This document shows, one piece after another, positions 21,011-22,446 of a DNA stretch of 22,446 nt. How positions within the stretch are numbered: position 1 is the stretch's first letter; every line of letters starts with the position of its first letter. The stretch lies in IMG/VR virus record IMGVR_UViG_3300010371_000117, positions 1 to 22,446 of that record. One strand, written 5' to 3'. The notes under the pieces were generated by a model. The model had not been told where the DNA came from, did not search any database, and saw only the letters and a program-made list of their open reading frames with translations. The DNA comes from a virus. The position numbers were made by a program, and so were the translations under genes.

Positions 21011-22446
21011 GTGGCAACAGCACCCACACGCGCCTATACAGCCACGCCAACGGCAGGCTGGGCATCAACGGCAACCCCGAAAACGTCGCCCACGTTCGAC
21101 GTGCAGGCAGGGGATCTCATCGTCCTCATCGCGTTTAGCGAGGACTTCACTTCCCCGGTCGGCGCCCCCTCATGGACGGGCAGTGGGACGTGGACGCTGC
21201 GGCAGTCCGTGGTGGTGTCGGCGTACTGTACCGCCTACCTGTACACGTGCCTTGTCGGGGCTGCGGCTACGGGGCGGACGATCAGCATGTCCCGTACTGG
21301 TGGCGGCGGGCAATTCAGCTTCTACGCCACGGGTTGGCGGAACCACGGCGGGCTGGGCGTCACGGGGAAGGCCAACGTCGCCAGTGGTGCGCCCGCCCTC
21401 GCGCTGGCCACCTCGGCAAATTCGGCTGTCATCGTCGGCAACTCCGACTGGACGGCCAACGGGTCATCATGGTCATGGCGCACGGTCAACGGCGCGCAGA
21501 TCATCGAGACGTCACGTGGCGGGACCGCGGGCAACACGTACATGTGCTACTCCGGGTATTCCCCGGACACTGGGCCGGCGGGGACCATCACCTATGGGAT
21601 GCTCACCCCATCCACCCAGAAATACTCCATCGTCGGGGTGGAGGTATTGGGAACCGCCGCCGCCGAGCCGCCCGCCTATTCGTGGACGGCGAACCTTTCC
21701 GGGGCTGGCACGCTCACCGGCAACCCGAGGCCATCATTCGGCTGGGTCGCGGCACTCAACGGTGGCGGGCAAGTTTCCGCCACCATGGTACCGGCGCTCG
21801 CATGGTCGGCAACGCTCGACGGTATCGGGCAACTCACGGCAATCGTGGCACCCAGGCTGACGTGGGATGCCGAACTTGCCGGGGATGGGCTGCTCGACGC
21901 CACGGCAACACCGCACTTCGAGTGGACAGCCAACCTCGACGGGTCCGGCACGCTCGCCGTACAGGCCACCACGGAACGCTCGTGGACGGCCCCATTCGGC
22001 GGCACCGGCACACTGACCACCGCCGCCACCATTGCGTTTGGCTGGGAAGCACTGGCGGGCGCAGAAGGCACACTAACGGCCAACACCGCGCCCGCCTTTC
22101 AATGGGTCGCGCCACTCGACGGCGAAGGAACACTCACCGCCGACATCACCCGAGGCCGGGCATGGTATCTGATCCTCACCGGGTCCGGGAACCTAGCCGC
22201 GACCCACCGACCGCACTTCACATGGACGGCCAACCTGACAGGGGAAGGCACGCTATCGGATGAACCACAGGAGCCCATTGACATGAATCAACCATCACCG
22301 GATTGGAACCTGGTTCTCTGCAAGTGGGCCGGGGTCAAGATGGACGGCACCCCCTGCACCGGGCGGCTCAAGTTCAGCTACAACGGGACCGGGAAGTTCC
22401 TGCTGGACGACGACCCCGAAACCCCGCTGTCCATCTACACGGCGGA
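21011..22446 (+). CDS. Repeat-bearing minor tail protein (partial, runs off window)
   Basis: At least 478 residues are encoded before the window ends without a stop. Residues 1-217 are a beta-sandwich, lectin-like domain (F-D-V-Q-A-G-D-L-I-V-L-I, G-S-G-T-W-T-L-R-Q-S, the W-R-N-H-G-G turn and the final Y-S-I-V-G-V-E-V-L-G), a kind I recall from tail proteins of actinobacterial phages. Residues 225-422 are ten tandem 20-residue repeats. From 430 a new beta domain starts (W-N-L-V-L-C-K-W-A-G-V, T-G-R-L-K-F-S-Y), resembling the anchor domains of the two fibre genes. GTG 21011 follows GGGGGTGG by six bases. Two other + frames are also open here but have shadow-like composition. An adhesion role is likely. 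Confidence 0.82.
   Translation, partial: MATAPTRAYTATPTAGWASTATPKTSPTFDVQAGDLIVLIAFSEDFTSPVGAPSWTGSGTWTLRQSVVVSAYCTAYLYTCLVGAAATGRTISMSRTGGGGQFSFYATGWRNHGGLGVTGKANVASGAPALALATSANSAVIVGNSDWTANGSSWSWRTVNGAQIIETSRGGTAGNTYMCYSGYSPDTGPAGTITYGMLTPSTQKYSIVGVEVLGTAAAEPPAYSWTANLSGAGTLTGNPRPSFGWVAALNGGGQVSATMVPALAWSATLDGIGQLTAIVAPRLTWDAELAGDGLLDATATPHFEWTANLDGSGTLAVQATTERSWTAPFGGTGTLTTAATIAFGWEALAGAEGTLTANTAPAFQWVAPLDGEGTLTADITRGRAWYLILTGSGNLAATHRPHFTWTANLTGEGTLSDEPQEPIDMNQPSPDWNLVLCKWAGVKMDGTPCTGRLKFSYNGTGKFLLDDDPETPLSIYTA
21683..22276 (+). repeat. Ten tandem 20-residue Trp/Gly repeats (60-bp period)
   Basis: Each unit begins with Trp and is exactly 20 codons long. The pattern is W-x-A-x-L-x-G-x-G at positions 1-9, L at 11, and often P-x-F near 17-19. 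Nine full units cover 21683-22222; the tenth (22223-22276) is 18 residues long and breaks into a different sequence. Units 1, 5 and 10 all begin W-T-A-N-L. DNA identity between units is partial, so the array is old. Confidence 0.9.
22269..22285 (+). promoter_or_regulatory. Internal ribosome site and in-frame ATG
   Basis: AGGAG (22269-22273) stands nine bases before an ATG at 22283 that is in frame with the repeat-bearing protein, exactly where the repeat array stops and the new domain begins. It could yield a short form made of the C-terminal domains alone, or be the start of a once separate gene now fused. Use in vivo is not shown. Confidence 0.35.

Noticed and set aside
21172-22263. + strand frame of 363 codons overlapping the last gene
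   Set aside because: Its apparent repeats arise because it reads the 60-bp periodic DNA out of frame; the composition is Arg/His/Gly-rich, and the other frame has a sensible domain layout and ribosome site.
1-22446. CRISPR arrays, tRNA genes, insertion sequences, att sites
   Set aside because: No regularly spaced identical repeats, tRNA-like cloverleaf, transposase or integrase was seen; the coding repeats are diverged and in frame.
1-22446. Seemingly frequent GGATCC sites
   Set aside because: I saw perhaps a dozen and a half, somewhat above expectation, but many fall on common Asp-Pro or Gly-Ser codon pairs, so no special meaning is needed.

Overview
The window reads as the packaging, head, tail and adhesion-gene block of a double-stranded DNA tailed phage or prophage with a long non-contractile tail (siphovirus). 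High GC, GTG/TTG starts and many ATGA/GTGA/TTGA/TGATG gene overlaps point to an actinobacterial host. The protein styles resemble phages of Arthrobacter, Microbacterium and relatives, but the host genus is inference. No integrase, repressor, replication gene or att site is visible, so prophage and free phage cannot be separated here.

Layout: 62-3881 packaging and portal (small terminase, large terminase, portal, MuF-like head protein). 3952-5524 scaffold, major capsid protein and a 50-residue conserved small protein. 5540-7256 head-to-tail connector, stopper, neck and tail-terminator genes. 7265-7974 a small basic protein and the tail-tube protein, followed by a hairpin. 8069-8952 tail assembly chaperone with a programmed -1 frameshift at T_TTT_TTG (8572-8578). 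8992-11895 tape measure. 11888-14476 distal tail protein, hub-like protein and a hexapeptide-repeat tail-tip protein. 14477-14893 a single reverse-strand lipoprotein with a DUF732-like body. 14986-15141 a 51-residue helical protein with a terminator on each side. 15204-17240 a pectate-lyase-type beta-helix spike. 17303-19750 a fibre with YadA-like head repeats and a C-terminal S74 self-cleaving chaperone. 19784-20607 two membrane proteins (holin candidates) flanking a small DUF7620-like protein. 20664-22446 two further tail or adhesion proteins; the last runs off the window and carries ten tandem 20-residue Trp/Gly repeats.

All genes but one lie on the + strand and are almost contiguous, as expected of a late operon. 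Terminase cuts and pumps DNA through the portal into a shell of scaffold plus capsid protein. The connectors close the head, the chaperones load the tape measure, the tube polymerises on it, and the distal and hub proteins form the tip. The last 8 kb probably supplies host-binding or glycan-degrading parts plus membrane proteins for lysis; no endolysin is in the window.

I found no clearly new defence or mobile system. The points most worth a second look are the reverse lipoprotein (a moron, possibly a superinfection-exclusion factor), the exact 20-residue repeat array, the 19-hexad repeat protein, the frameshift site, and the set of strong hairpins that divide the adhesion region into cassettes.
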